64,000 bases of DNA. Origin: Welwitschia mirabilis. Its lineage: Eukaryota > Gnetophyta > Gnetopsida > Welwitschiales. The translations under genes were made by a program, and so were the position numbers. The stretch's first letter is position 1. Each line of letters begins with the position of its first letter. Below, one piece after another: positions 11,306-22,330 of this stretch. The notes under the pieces were generated by a model. The model was not told where the DNA came from, did no database searches, and saw only the letters and a list, made by a program, of their open reading frames with translations. The stretch lies in the NCBI GenBank assembly GCA_051453625.1, contig JBOZIK010000001.1, positions 143,702,000 to 143,765,999 on the forward strand. Direction: 5' to 3'.

Positions 11306-12792
11306 TTTAAAGATGATCATGCAAGATGAGTTATAATAGTTTAAAAAGAATGATGTGTAAAAGCTTATTAAAATACCAAAAAATAACAATATTATTAGGA
11401 TAAGATGAATTTTCAAAAATAAATGTGATGAAAAAAATAATGTTATTAAGAACAAAGTAAGATCAGTGTCATAATGCTACAACTAAATTGAAGTTATTGA
11501 TGTAGGGATACCTTTTATCTTATAGTAAGGCTAAATAGCATTTGAACATTTTATCTTTTATAGCCTTTAATAATATCAAAATTTATCAAATAAATGTAAA
11601 AAGTGCCTTTTTAAATAAAACCCTTAATGAAGTAGTGTATGTGGAACAACCTCAAGGGTTTATAGATCCTCATAAACCTAACTATATGTATAGACTTAAA
11701 AATGCCTTATATAATTTAAAGCAAACCCTAAGAGTATGGTATAAAAAATTAGCTATATTTCTAAATGAAAATGGATATATCTATGGAAGTAGAGATAAAA
11801 CTTTATTTGTTAAGAATTTGAAGAGGGATTTTATTATTATTTAAATTTATGTGGATGAAATACTTTTTGGTGCCTCTAACAAAGTTTTATTAAAGAATTT
11901 GCTAATATAATAATAATACACTTTGAGATGAGTATGCTTGATGAAATTAGAATGTTTCTTGGTTTACAAATCAGATAATTAAAAAATGGAATTTTTTAAT
12001 ATCTGAATCTAGATATGCAAAGGATTTGATCAAATAATTTGAATTAGAGAATGAAAAATTTATTCATACATTCATATATACTTCTTATAAAGTTAGTCTA
12101 GATGAACATGATAAATCCATAGAATAAAAACTTTATAGAAGTATGATAGGAAGTTTGTTGTATCTAATTACAAGTAGACCTAATATAATATTTAGTGTTG
12201 CTATGTGTGCAAGATACTAAACTCAACCAAAATAATCACACCTTCAAGCTGTTAAAAGATTAATAAAATACATAAAAGGAACATGTGATTTTGGATTATG
12301 GTATACAATAGAAACATCTTTTGATCTTATAAGATTTAGTAATGTGGATTGGGCTGGGTATAAACATGATAGGAAAAACATAAGTGGTAATTGTTTTCTA
12401 TTAATATCATGCTTAGTGAGATGGATAAGTAAAAAGAAAAACTAGATCTCCCTTTTAATAGCTGAAGTAGAATATATAGCAGTATATTGTACTTATCTCC
12501 TTTGGATGAAGAAAATGTTAAAGGATTTTGATATAGTTTTTGAATAAGCTCCTATTTTATATGATAATACTAGTGTAATTAATATTTCTAAAACCCCTGT
12601 TCAACATTCTAGAATAAAACATATTGAATTAAGGCATCATTTCCTTAAAGATCAAGTAGAAAAAGACAATATTTCAATGAATTTTATTAGTACACATGAT
12701 CAACTTGTCAATATTTTCATGAAACCTCTAAACTTTAACAACTTTTTGTGTCTTTGTAATGAACTAGAAGTTGTCTTTCTATCCTCTGACTG
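11306..12792 (+). pseudogene. Element 1 pol pseudogene, part B: reverse transcriptase and RNase H
   Basis: This continues the polyprotein interrupted at 3362. RT begins with the MQDEL segment and IFKNKCDEKNNVIKNK. A clean 100-codon frame (11542-11844) covers YQINVKSAFLN to YKKL and DKTLFVKNL. The motif A Asp is Asn (11593-11595), the same change as in element 2. YVDE then stands for YVDD near 11850. RNase H is seen as YIKGTCDFGLWY (12271-12306), NVDWAGYKHDRK with one Asp changed, and VEYIAV. KHIELRHHFLKDQVEK and FMKPLNF near 12615-12740 are the C-terminal signature. The frame ends at TGA about 12792. Confidence 0.9.
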
Positions 12793-13114
12793 ATTATAGA
12801 GTAGTCAATTGGATCTAGAATTTGATCGACCAGATGTGATTTGTTGACCAATCTAAAAACTTGATTACCCAGATCTAAAGTATTGTGATTTGCATCTTCA
12901 TGGGTTAACTAGATCTTAAACTAGTTGACTAAGGCCTATAGGGTTATAGTGTAGTAGAAAAGGTGGTGAACCTAATTTTTTATCGAATTTGATTTAATCT
13001 CCCTTTTTTATAAATTTGAGTGAAGCCCAAATCCTTTCCATTCTATTCTAGTAACTTGTTGTTTTTAGATCTACCATTTTTCTTCAGGTTTTTTTGTCTT
13101 CAAGATCTTATCAC

Positions 13115-14175
13115 ATGGTTGCAATGGATACTAAAGCCTCTAAAACATGATAAAAGAAGCCAGTAAGCAAAGAACTAGAGTATTTCTACTTTAGAATATT
13201 TGAGGAAGCCATGGATAAGTTTGTTGACAATTTTAAAAAGAAACGCGCATGTTAAAAGTGACTTATTACTTCAAAAGAGATTAGAAAATGAAGAGATGTG
13301 GTAAAGCTCTCACAAGATTTGATCTTTTCTATTTTATTGATATTTTAGAACCTACGTATCATTTTCTCACTAGGATTTTTTATTTTAATACCTCTTTTAA
13401 TGTCAATAATAATACCCTAGAAATCCTTATTTTGGGGAAGAAGATAAGAGTTAATAAAAACCTCATTGCTACTATTGCAAATATCCCTAGAGGTGATTAT
13501 GATGAGTTTTGGTCCCTTCATGATTCCATGGAGGACAAGATAGAGGTAATAAGAGAAATTTGTAATAAGTTTCATAGGTGAAGAACCATTTTCTCCACTT
13601 TTCTCCTTACTCCAAAGTACTATCTCTTGCATTTAGTTTTTACCTATAATTTCTGACCTTTGATAGGTTATTATGATAAGACCTATAACTATAGGACCTA
13701 TTCAATGTATTTGATGAAAACTAAGCATTCTATTGATGCTCTTATCATAATGTTAAAAAATATGATTTCCTAGTTGGAGTATCACAAGACTAGGGCTCTT
13801 GCCTATTAAGTGTTAATTGCCAACATTTGTCACTAGTCCAAACTTTAGTTGTACCTAAAGTTATAAACCATTAATTCCATGTTAGCCATTGGGTATAATA
13901 CATTGTCTTGCATGCATATCTTTGTAAGTTCTAAAAAATCCTCTAAATCTTCTTATCCTAGTAAGACTTACCAGAAGAAACTATTTCATCCATTAGGAGG
14001 ATAGAATCTCATACTAGACACATGAAAGAAGATCTGAGCATGACAGGGTATGAGATTGCTAATACTTTTGAGGAAGTTATAAGCTTAACATAAAAGCTAT
14101 CTAAAGAAGAAGAGTAAGAATAAAAAGAAAATTCTAAAGAATAATCAAAGGAGAAAGATAAAGAATTTAATTAAT
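13115..14175 (+). pseudogene. Element 1 extra post-pol reading frame (env-like position)
   Basis: This frame lies between RNase H and the polypurine tract, where SIRE-type copia elements carry an additional gene. The likely start is ATG 13115. A 97-codon clean stretch at 13288-13581 holds FDLFYFIDILEPTYHFL, an aromatic segment, LILGKKIRVNKN and IPRGDYDEFW. This order (FY segment, then GK-x-I, then I-x-x-IP) resembles the domain known in Pfam as putative plant transposon protein; that likeness is from memory and not checked. Later parts are YLMKTKHSIDALIIML near 13708 and a Glu/Lys-rich tail at about 14065-14170. I see no clear signal peptide or transmembrane segment, so envelope function is not shown. 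Confidence 0.65.
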
Positions 14176-14660
14176 CTTCTCTTCTTTATTATGTTTTTCA
14201 TATTATTATACTTGTTTTTATTCTCTCCTTTGTCATTGATGTAAAAAATAGAGGAGAAATAGTTAATTTCATTTTCAGATTTTTATCATTTGGTATCCAT
14301 ATCTTTTAGTGTGTTAAATAGTACTTTTTAGTTTTTATTAGAAGTAATTGCTCTTAATGAACACCTTTCTATTTGTACTGTAACAAAAATGCATTTTTTA
14401 TTACTTTTATTTTATATTTGATGCACCTTTAATGTTTTTTAAACCATTTTTTTTACATCTTAATGACTATTAAATATCTCTTGATCAAAACTTTTTATCA
14501 CATATATCATAGATTTTACATGCCTTATACATTAGATAAGTTAGAATCCCTTATTAATGTTTCATTTGATACAAATGCTTAATATTAATTTAGGCATTAT
14601 CTAATAGGGTTTTTTTTTCAAATTAATATTTTCAACTAAGTATAGTTTACCATTAATGTC

Positions 14661-14672
14661 ACAAAGGGAGAT
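14661..14672 (+). other. Element 1 polypurine tract
   Basis: ACAAAGGGAGAT directly precedes the LTR start TGTTGAG at 14673. Confidence 0.85.
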
Positions 14673-15979
14673 TGTTGAGTTAATATTTACCAAGGTGATG
14701 TCAAACGGACATTTTCTATTTAGTAAAACATGTTCTATCTTACATAAAAACATTAATATTTATAGGTCAGAAGCTAAAACATTTTATCACAATTAAAAAC
14801 TTAACTTATTAGTTTTAATACCCTTTAAGAGGTTGGTCAAATTCCTAAGGGGTCAACTATACCTAGACCATAAACTATTACAAACTAATTTTAGAGGAGT
14901 CGATTAGATTCTAGAGGGGTCGACCAGACATAATACTTAAATTTATTACATCCAATTAGTAAGAGGTGGATTGGATTCAGAAGAGATTGACTAGAACCAA
15001 GCATTAAATCTTTCTTAATTAATCATTAAGGAATCGATCAGATTTTAGAGAGATTAACTGGATTTGGAGTGAAATGTTTCCACCCTTTATCACTAAGGGG
15101 TCGATTAGATCTTTTAAGCTTAGATCACAAAATGGTATTGTAATTTTTCCTAGATATGGATTAAACCTGATGAATATATAGGTGATCAAACTTATGATTG
15201 ATAAGGCCCTAAGGGATCGACTAGAAGAACATAAGGGCAATCAACTTTAGTGATAGTACCAGATGGGTTCGACTAGATATTTTGGGGGATTGACTAGTCA
15301 TGATAGAAATGGTATTTTTCTGGCTATTGAACACTTATTTTTGTCTATTATAGAGTTTTTTCACTTGTAGAAACCCTAAAATGCTTCTCCTATATATTTT
15401 CCATGAGTCAAAATCATTATACAACTTATATCATTATGAAATCATTGCAGAAATCATTAGTACATCCCCTACCTAACCAAGGATGAACCAAGAGCTATTG
15501 TTATCATTTTGTATTTGTCCAAATAAATTATAGTATACATTTATGGATTATAATATCTTTTCAAGTAGTGTAGTAATATTATTCTTGAGTAAGAGATCTA
15601 GCAGAACATATGCATTATGGAACATCAATGTTAGCTCTTCGCATTCTTACTAAAGGTTGAGACTGAACCTTAGAAAAGTCCAATTGTAAAGGTTATAAAT
15701 GAACCTAGAATACCTAGAGAAAGATTAATAAAGATATGAATCAGGCTTGGGTAGAAGTTAATCACCCAGAGTGGAGTAAGGGGCTTTTCCAAGCCACTAT
15801 AAAATCAAATGTGCATCTCCATCGGTATTTTTGTGCTTTCTATTCTTTATTTTTAGAATAGTTTTAGTTTTCATTTGTATAAATATTTTAGTATTTATTT
15901 CATATGGAGATAATTTTGTGAATATATTCATTTATTTTTAAATCCTATTGACACCTCTCCTAGGATTATTAATCCTTGA
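14673..15979 (+). repeat. Element 1 3' LTR
   Basis: The LTR of about 1307 bp begins TGTTGAGTTAATATTT and ends AATCCTTGA, where the final C of CA has become G. Its last 200 bp match bases 1-209. It carries GTCGAC-like motifs from 14820 to 15300 and TATATATTTT at 15391-15400. The general layout matches the element 2 LTR (motif array, TATA, then a CACTATAAA segment), so the two elements are related families. Confidence 0.9.
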
Positions 15980-17190
15980 AGTTTCATCAAAAAGACTATT
16001 AAGATAAATGTGAACATCATCTTCATCATAGATTAAAAAGTTTTTAGATTCTTCATGAATAGATTTTTCATCTAGATTTTTTGGTAGTAAATGGATAACA
16101 GGAATATAATCTAATACCTAATATCATCATTTAATAAATAATCATCCTCATCCTTATTATTGAAAGATTAAGTTGAGTTATTATTATCTCCCCTTTGGTC
16201 ATTGTCTAGTGAGTGTGATGTTAAAGTTTGATCCAAAAACTCATCTTCTATTTAAAGCAAGAATTATTATTACTTATTTCTAAATTATACTTATTTTCCT
16301 CATAGTAAGATGTAGTAGGATAGGTTTGATGATGTTATGTTATAAAATAATCTTAATTTTGTAATAGTATTTATTAAAATATCTTAATCAGATTTTCTAG
16401 TTTCTTGTTAGTATATTCTTACATCTTCTTCATTTCTTTTAGTAGATCTTTTTCTTACTCATATTAGTTCATAGAAGTTGGATGGTATTCATAGTAATTC
16501 ATGGAAGATGGATGACTAAAATAATTATAGGATGTTTTTCTAAATGGAGTTAAATTCCAAAAATGTTGAAAACTTTCATTGTCATTTTTATATAAACTCC
16601 AAAAAGAAGAATGGGAAAAATAAGAAGGATTAAAATAGGAACAAGCTCAATTCCTACTCTCAACATAATTTTAATTTTCTTCTCATTTTAGAAGTAATTT
16701 TTCCAAGGGTTCTTTTATCACTATTTATAAAACAATTAAGAAGGATAAAATAAGAGAATTTTAATCAAGATGATAAGTACAAGGTAAAGATTAAGCTCTA
16801 TTCTCTCTAATATTTCAAGTTCTAACCAAATTGTTTGGATCCTTATTCATTTAGAAGATGCATAAAAATGTCATCTTGAACCTCATCGAACCCCCAAAAA
16901 AAGGAGGGAAGATCTCCATCTAAAAAGAATTCCATCAACAATTAATTTGAAATGGAGGTAGATTTAGTGTTTTCGGCTATTATAATGGTGCTTTCTTTTT
17001 TACATATCCAAAAAGATTTGGTAAATTAAAACAATTCAAATCAATGATATAAAGGATGATGAATACTTATTTTATGAATAAAAAAGAAAAATAAATTTAA
17101 AAAAATCAAAAAAAGAAGAAAAACTATAGATAGTCATCCACCTCACCATTTATATGATAAAGAGGATGATGTACTCTTTTCTATGCTATT
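15980..17190 (-). pseudogene. Element 3 gag-like coding remnant
   Basis: It lies on the minus strand downstream of the element 3 primer site and is cut off on its far side by the element 1 LTR. Readable pieces on the minus strand are a Tyr/Phe/Ser/Asn-rich stretch at about 16445-16640 (FNPSYFSHSSFW, HPSSMNYYEYHPTSMN). A coiled helix LLKEMKKM...EYTNKKLENLIKI follows, then an acidic tail at 15985-16180 (NNKDEDDYLLNDD and IYDEDDVHIYLNSLFDE). The pattern of an aromatic linker followed by a helix recalls the C-terminal part of Athila-type gag, but no capsid core or zinc knuckle was found. The assignment as gag is positional. Confidence 0.45.
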
Positions 17191-17430
17191 GAACATAAAA
17201 AAATTTTATTGCCAAAAATAAAAAAATGTAAAATACAAGTCATCATATGCCTAGTCATGGAGATAATAAAGAGGATAATAGTGCTTATTAACACTACTAG
17301 AATTAAAATTTGCAGAAAAATAAATCTACAGAAACTAGAATAGAAATACAATACTATTTTAAATAAATAACTTAAACTAAAGTTTGAGATACTTATGTAG
17401 CCAGGGATAATCCTCTAACTTCTTATGGCC

Positions 17431-17449
17431 TTCCCTAGTAATGGTGTCA
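17431..17449 (-). other. Element 3 primer-binding site (tRNA-Asp type)
   Basis: On the minus strand this reads TGACACCATTACTAGGGAA. It matches the well-known plant gypsy primer site TGGCGCCGTTGCCGGGGA once C-to-T and G-to-A changes are allowed. It sits three bases from the LTR end. Confidence 0.75.
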
Positions 17450-17452
17450 AAA

Positions 17453-18663
17453 TGTATTAATTTGTACAATCTTTATGTCTTTAAGTAGATCCTATAAATC
17501 ATAAATACTTATAGAAAAATGCACACTAGTATAAATGGGAGTTAACTTAAATGTAGTAATCTATTGAAGGCACTAGGCTAAAAGTTAGAGAATTTATTTC
17601 AATAAATTATTTTTAGTCTTTTTTCTTCTAGTAACTAAAATAAAGAAATAATACAAATGTAATGAAAGATGAATGATGATGAAATGCAAGCAGAGGAATG
17701 ATAGATCTATTTGACTATCAATCTTCCTATAACCAAGATCAATCCTTGTAACTTAGAGCGATTAGGAAAATTATAATTTAGCCTTAATTAACATAAGCTA
17801 TAAGATACAGTAAATAGAATATGCAATTATGAAAATGTAATATGAAATGATTGCAAATCTAAACTAATAATGTCAACCTTGATAAAGGTTACGCTCATAA
17901 TCTAGATCAACTATGAAGTTGTCACAGAATTATAACCAACATAAACCATGATGGAGGTTCATGCAATAGAAGTGAAAAGGTATCTTTATATTAATCATGA
18001 ATTAAAATTCACTTACAAATAAAGTAGTAACACCTCAATAGAGGATACACATCCTAGCATCAAAAGAGATTTCTCTATACAGCTATGGATGGATCTCTAG
18101 TTCTTCAATCTCCTATCATAAGAATTTCTAGTATAAAAGATGAATTAGGAATGAGGAGAAGGGAGGTATTTATAGTTCACACTAAGGGATCTGGAAACAA
18201 AACCCTAGAAGTTAGAGAAGGAACCCTAATAGCCCAGATGAGGTACATAACCCATTACAAACATAATTAGATTTATTCTTATAAAACAATGGTTGTCCTT
18301 CTTGTCAGGGATGATACCTTATAGTAATAGACTAGTCATTAGCTTCTAGACTCATAGCTAGCCTCATAGTTTGGAGTCCATGTTAGCATACTATTGTCCT
18401 AATTATCATCTAGATGACACAAGGAATAATAGCGTTTCTAAGATTTCTAACTAAGAGAAATCAACCTTCTACATCATCGATCTTCTTCTTCAAATACTAA
18501 GTATTAGAATATATCTGAAATACCTTCAAATATGCCAAGAATTACATGTTTTCATAATCATTTCATCAACTCTTAATAATCATTAAAATTGCATCTAAAC
18601 TTGTATAAATGTGCTACAAAAGTAGTTAAAATACCCATTAAATACATATAAATTGGTATCACA
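17453..18663 (-). repeat. Element 3 LTR (5' LTR of a minus-strand gypsy-type element)
   Basis: On the minus strand the LTR runs from TGTGATACC (18663) to TTAATACA (17453), about 1211 bp with TGT/ACA ends. It contains CTATAAATAC (TATA box, 18167-18175) followed by a typical transcript start region. Outside the right end, gypsy gag coding of element 4 starts at once, which fixes the boundary. The rest of element 3 lies left of the window. Confidence 0.75.
18167..18175 (-). promoter_or_regulatory. Putative TATA box in element 3 LTR
   Basis: The minus-strand CTATAAATA lies about 490 bp into the LTR, upstream of a stretch without further TATA-like runs. It fits an LTR promoter. Activity is not shown. 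Confidence 0.5.
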
Positions 18664-20819
18664 GTAGATCCATACCTTCATCTTAAAAAAATTGAATATG
18701 TCTTATCAGTTGTTCCTTAATATTAAAATACATTTTATGTCCTTAGACTTATCTTATTCCCCTTTTTTTTAAAAAAAGAAGAAAAAATCATGGCTCTATA
18801 CCCTTAAACCCTTATCAATTAGATCCTAGTCAAACCTTAATAAGGCCTTTAACTTAATTTTTTTTAAACCATAAAACAAATTGCTTGAAAAAAGAAATAA
18901 TGAATTACCAATAAAAGAACCATAAAACATTTTTCTAAGATTTAGAAAGATTTAAGAACTTGTTGCAAAAATTTCTCCAACATGGTTTTTATCCAGAAAG
19001 GGAAATAATCTTTTTATATAATGGCTTATCCATGAATAATATATAATTAGTTAAAATGATGAATAGGGGAGGCTTCATTAGCATGCTCTTAGATGAAGTT
19101 TGGGGTATCTTGAAATAATTACTTAAAGTTATAAAAGCTAGAAGAAGCCTACTAAATTATCTAGAGATTATCATCCAGTTAGATCCATAAGTGTTTTTAA
19201 GATACCCAAAAATTTTGAATTTAATAATAGGATAAATTAATTAGCAAGAAGAGTAAAATCTTTAAACAACTCATCATCACCTTAACTTTTAGTTAAAAAA
19301 CCTAAATTCTTAATTTACCACATAGATACCTATGAAAAAGCTAAGTGTCCTTCCATTTCTTTTTTTTTTTTAAAACTATTAATGAGCAAGTAACTATGAT
19401 AGGACATTAGTAAAAAGACCACAAAAATAAACCTTACCAAAACACATATAACCCTAGGTAAAGGAATCATCCAAACGTATCTCAAAGGCAAGATAGCTTA
19501 ATTAACTAACCAAAACATTCACTTCATTTATCATCCTATTACCCATTTCCATCTAATTTTTAAAACTATCTTCAAATACTTCCTTTGAGGAATTAATAAG
19601 TAAATTCATAAAAACTTAAATCTAAATCAATCATAATCATGAATCAATCCTTACATAACATTTATCATGATTAAATAACATTGAATACATCTTTTAATAA
19701 CTCTAGCAAAATCAAACTTAGATTCTTTCTGTCTTAAATTAAAGAGATCTAGGAAAAATTCCTATGAATTTCAAATCTAATCCTAAGGGAATCAGGTTTT
19801 TAGAAGAAAGATCAAATCACTTAGAACAAACCAAAGCTATTCACTTTTAAAGTAATATGGAGATTAAGGAAGGTTTAACTTAGAATTATTTAAAGTTGAG
19901 GAAAATAAAAAGGAAGAATACATAACTACTTATAAGAAGCCTTTACCATTTTCCAAAGCTTTGAATTAAAAAAAAGATAAAATACTTAGAAAAACATTTA
20001 TCCACCTATAAAAAGCCTTTATATTTTCCACAACATATTAGAAAGGAGAACATAGAAAAGCAATAATTAGAGACTTAGAAGTTTTTAAGGAAGTCAAGAT
20101 TAACATGCCTCTCTTATAAGAAATTAAAAAGGTATTCTTATATGTAAAGTTTTTTAAGGACATGCACATAATGAAGAGAGAGATGAACATAATGAACAAA
20201 GCCTTTTTAGTCCAATGAACAACTATAATTATCTAGAATTAGTTTTTACCTAAATATAAAGATAGATATTGCCTAATGATAGCCATTACAATTAAAGATA
20301 AAAATATTAAGTAATCCTTCTTAAAGTTAAAACCAAGTGTCAACATCCAACTCCATTATATATATGTAAGGAAATTTACTTAAATAATCTTAAATGTACT
20401 AAAGGTCAATTGCAATTAATGGACAACTTTGTAGAGTCATTGCTAGAAATAGTTAAAGATGTAACAGTCCAAGTAGGTAATTACTATTTTCCAGTGATGT
20501 TATTATTTCAAAAAAGGATATGATAATATGTAATTTAGTACTAATCATTTTATAAATAAATTTTCTTGTGAAATCCAATACTCTCATTAATTATAAAAAT
20601 GGTCAAATGAAAACATTATTTAAAAACATGAATTTGAACTTGAATATTTTTAACATGATGAAATTACAAGCAACCCTGAATAGGTTAATTAGGTTAACAA
20701 AATTTGTGACTCTAAATGTTCTCCTCATGATTCAAATATTTCTCATTCTATGCCATCACTCAAACATTGGTTCTCCGACTTTGGACTTAATAGTTACATT
20801 TCTTTCAAGTCTTATATAA
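18664..20819 (+). pseudogene. Element 4 Ty3-gypsy gag-protease pseudogene
   Basis: The plus strand shows a gypsy gag that begins mid-domain at the element 3 LTR: VDPYLHLKKIEYV at 18664-18702. KSWLYTLKPLSIRS (about 18787-18830) matches the retrotransposon-gag core, and RFKNLLQKFLQHGFYPE and FLYNGLS lie at 18946-19035. A degraded zinc-knuckle-like HIDTYEKAKCP is near 19320-19352. A helix follows (SFEELISKFIKT, about 19580). The pre-protease linker EVFKEVKINMPLL and VKFFKDMHIMKR lies near 20080-20180. The protease end is NALINCRNG-like, here TLINYKNGQMKTLF, followed by LNLNIFN at 20580-20660. I see no RT or integrase after it, so pol is missing. Many stops are present. Confidence 0.82.
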
Positions 20820-22050
20820 TAATCATTCTACAAAAAGCCAAGTTTTGCCTAAGAATGATTTTCTTATAAATACGCCAACCATCCTTTTAAGCATTTTCAT
20901 ACATTAAAACCATTTTTAAACCACTTCATTAGGCCCATAAATCATCCACCCCGACTATCAACCTATGATTTTATGATACTTATAAACTAAGATTAATGGC
21001 CTTTAATAAAAAGTTAATAATAAGTAATATTATTATCATCTAAGAAATATTTATGACTAAGTATACTTATAGGTTTTTAAGGGAAAGTACACTTATAGGT
21101 TTTTAAGGGAAAGTATGCTTACTTTGAGTTTGAGTGAGAAGAGAACATTTACTTAAGGTCTTTAATCTTGGTAAATAAATGTAAAAAAAATGTGGTATCT
21201 ACCTACGTATATGTTTCTCATGTGTAAATATTTTAATGGGTATAAGATTTTTCTTGATTAGGCTAATAAGCCAATGATCCCTATAAATGTACATAAACTT
21301 TAATATGAGAAGACAAAAAAAAAAAAAAAACATAAGATCTCTTCTCCCAATGCACATCACATAAATTACTTAATTAGGTTTAGTTAACTCCATTAGTGCT
21401 ATGAACACTTACTAGTAATGCAATGTTAATGATCTAATTACAATATAATCAACTACATCAGGGCTATTAATGCTTGCTAGCAATGCAACATTGATTTATT
21501 CACAAAATGATATACTTGACTCTATGAGAAAACAAAATGTCATAACACTGGATGCTCAATGTGATTCCAAGGCTTAAGCTAGCAACATACATGCTGGTAA
21601 AACTAAAAAACAAAGAAAAGAAAGAGGTGGGAATGAGAGGTATTCTATGATGTGTTATCTTTTTAACATTCATATTTAGCATTTACTATGCTTTCTTAAA
21701 TTCATATAATTGAGACTACACTTAATTGATATTGCCATATACCCAAAATTACAAAAATACAATAAGGACTATTAGCTTAGATAGGTTTTCTTATTTATTC
21801 ATCGATTTTATGGTTTAGTTCTTTGATACATTTTCATCTCTTATCTCTATCACTCACTTCACTTCACCCATCTCATAAGAAATAAATCATAAAATGTAAA
21901 TTTCTTTTAGGAATTAACTTTCCTTTTAGCATAGTTATTTTAAATTATTTTATACCTCATTGTCTTAGGTTAAATAACATAACAATTAGCCTTTTGTTAG
22001 AAAGTTGTATTTAATATATTCTATTATTCATGTACTTGATGAAATAAAGG
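20820..22050. other. AT-rich stretch, no gene recognised
   Basis: No domain was found in six frames. It contains a 26-bp tandem repeat (21060 onward), a run of 16 A near 21311, and two weakly similar copies of a TTAGTGCTATGAACACTTAC-like segment near 21390 and 21462. A 60-codon open stretch on the minus strand (21500-21682) has no recognisable features. Confidence 0.6.
21060..21121 (+). repeat. 26-bp tandem repeat, about 2.3 copies
   Basis: Two near-identical copies of AGTAYACTTATAGGTTTTTA plus AGGGAA follow each other, and a third begins AGTATGCTTA. The copies differ at one base, so the duplication is younger than the surrounding decay. Confidence 0.85.
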
Positions 22051-22054
22051 GAAT

Positions 22055-22330
22055 ACATAAAGGAACTGAAAGTAATGTTTAACTCCTTAATGAAAATATT
22101 TAAGAAGAAGGAGAAAGAATCTTGGAACATAGTTTTTGCTTCCTCTAGGATTTTCAAATATAAGGCTAAAGTATCTAAAGCATATAAAAATAAACTTAAG
22201 CAACATAATAAGTAGCTTAAGGAAAAAGAACATGAAATAAATAAGATACAAGAAGAGAATATGAAACTAAAACATGTACTAAAAATAAAATAAATAAATG
22301 TGAAAATAAAGACAAATAGGTTTTAGAATA
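22055..22330 (+). pseudogene. Coiled-coil coding remnant
   Basis: A plus-strand frame reads YIKELKVMFNSLMKIF, KKEKESWNIVFASSR and then a long Lys/Glu helix, KEKEHEINKIQEENMKLKH. It has only one or two stops over about 90 codons in a region otherwise full of stops. The heptad-like pattern predicts a coiled coil. It resembles in style the coiled segment of the element 8 post-pol frame (34900-36400) but I could not align the two. It may be the tail of a lost retrotransposon gene. Confidence 0.4.

Larger units (their letters stand above)
1..15979 (+). mobile_element. Ty1-copia element 1 (SIRE/Maximus-like), decayed, split by element 2
   Basis: This is an outer copia element on the plus strand. 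In order it shows the tail of a 5' LTR, a Met-initiator primer site, gag, protease, integrase, then the 7.9 kb insertion of element 2 (3363-11300). RT, RNase H, an extra post-pol reading frame, a polypurine tract and a full 3' LTR (14673-15979) follow. The two halves join because the coding text before 3362 matches element 2 just up to the start of RT, and the text from 11301 resumes at exactly that point. The last 200 bp of the 3' LTR match bases 1-209. The SIRE-like assignment rests on LTR length (about 1.3 kb), the primer site and the extra gene; it is an inference. Confidence 0.9.

Noticed and set aside
13417-13632. Minus-strand 71-codon open frame
   Set aside because: It is antisense to the extra post-pol frame of element 1, which has better coding character.
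18653-18664. TTGGTATCACAG looks like a plus-strand Met primer site
   Set aside because: It forms the TGTGATACC terminus of the minus-strand LTR of element 3, and no LTR ends just before it on the plus strand.
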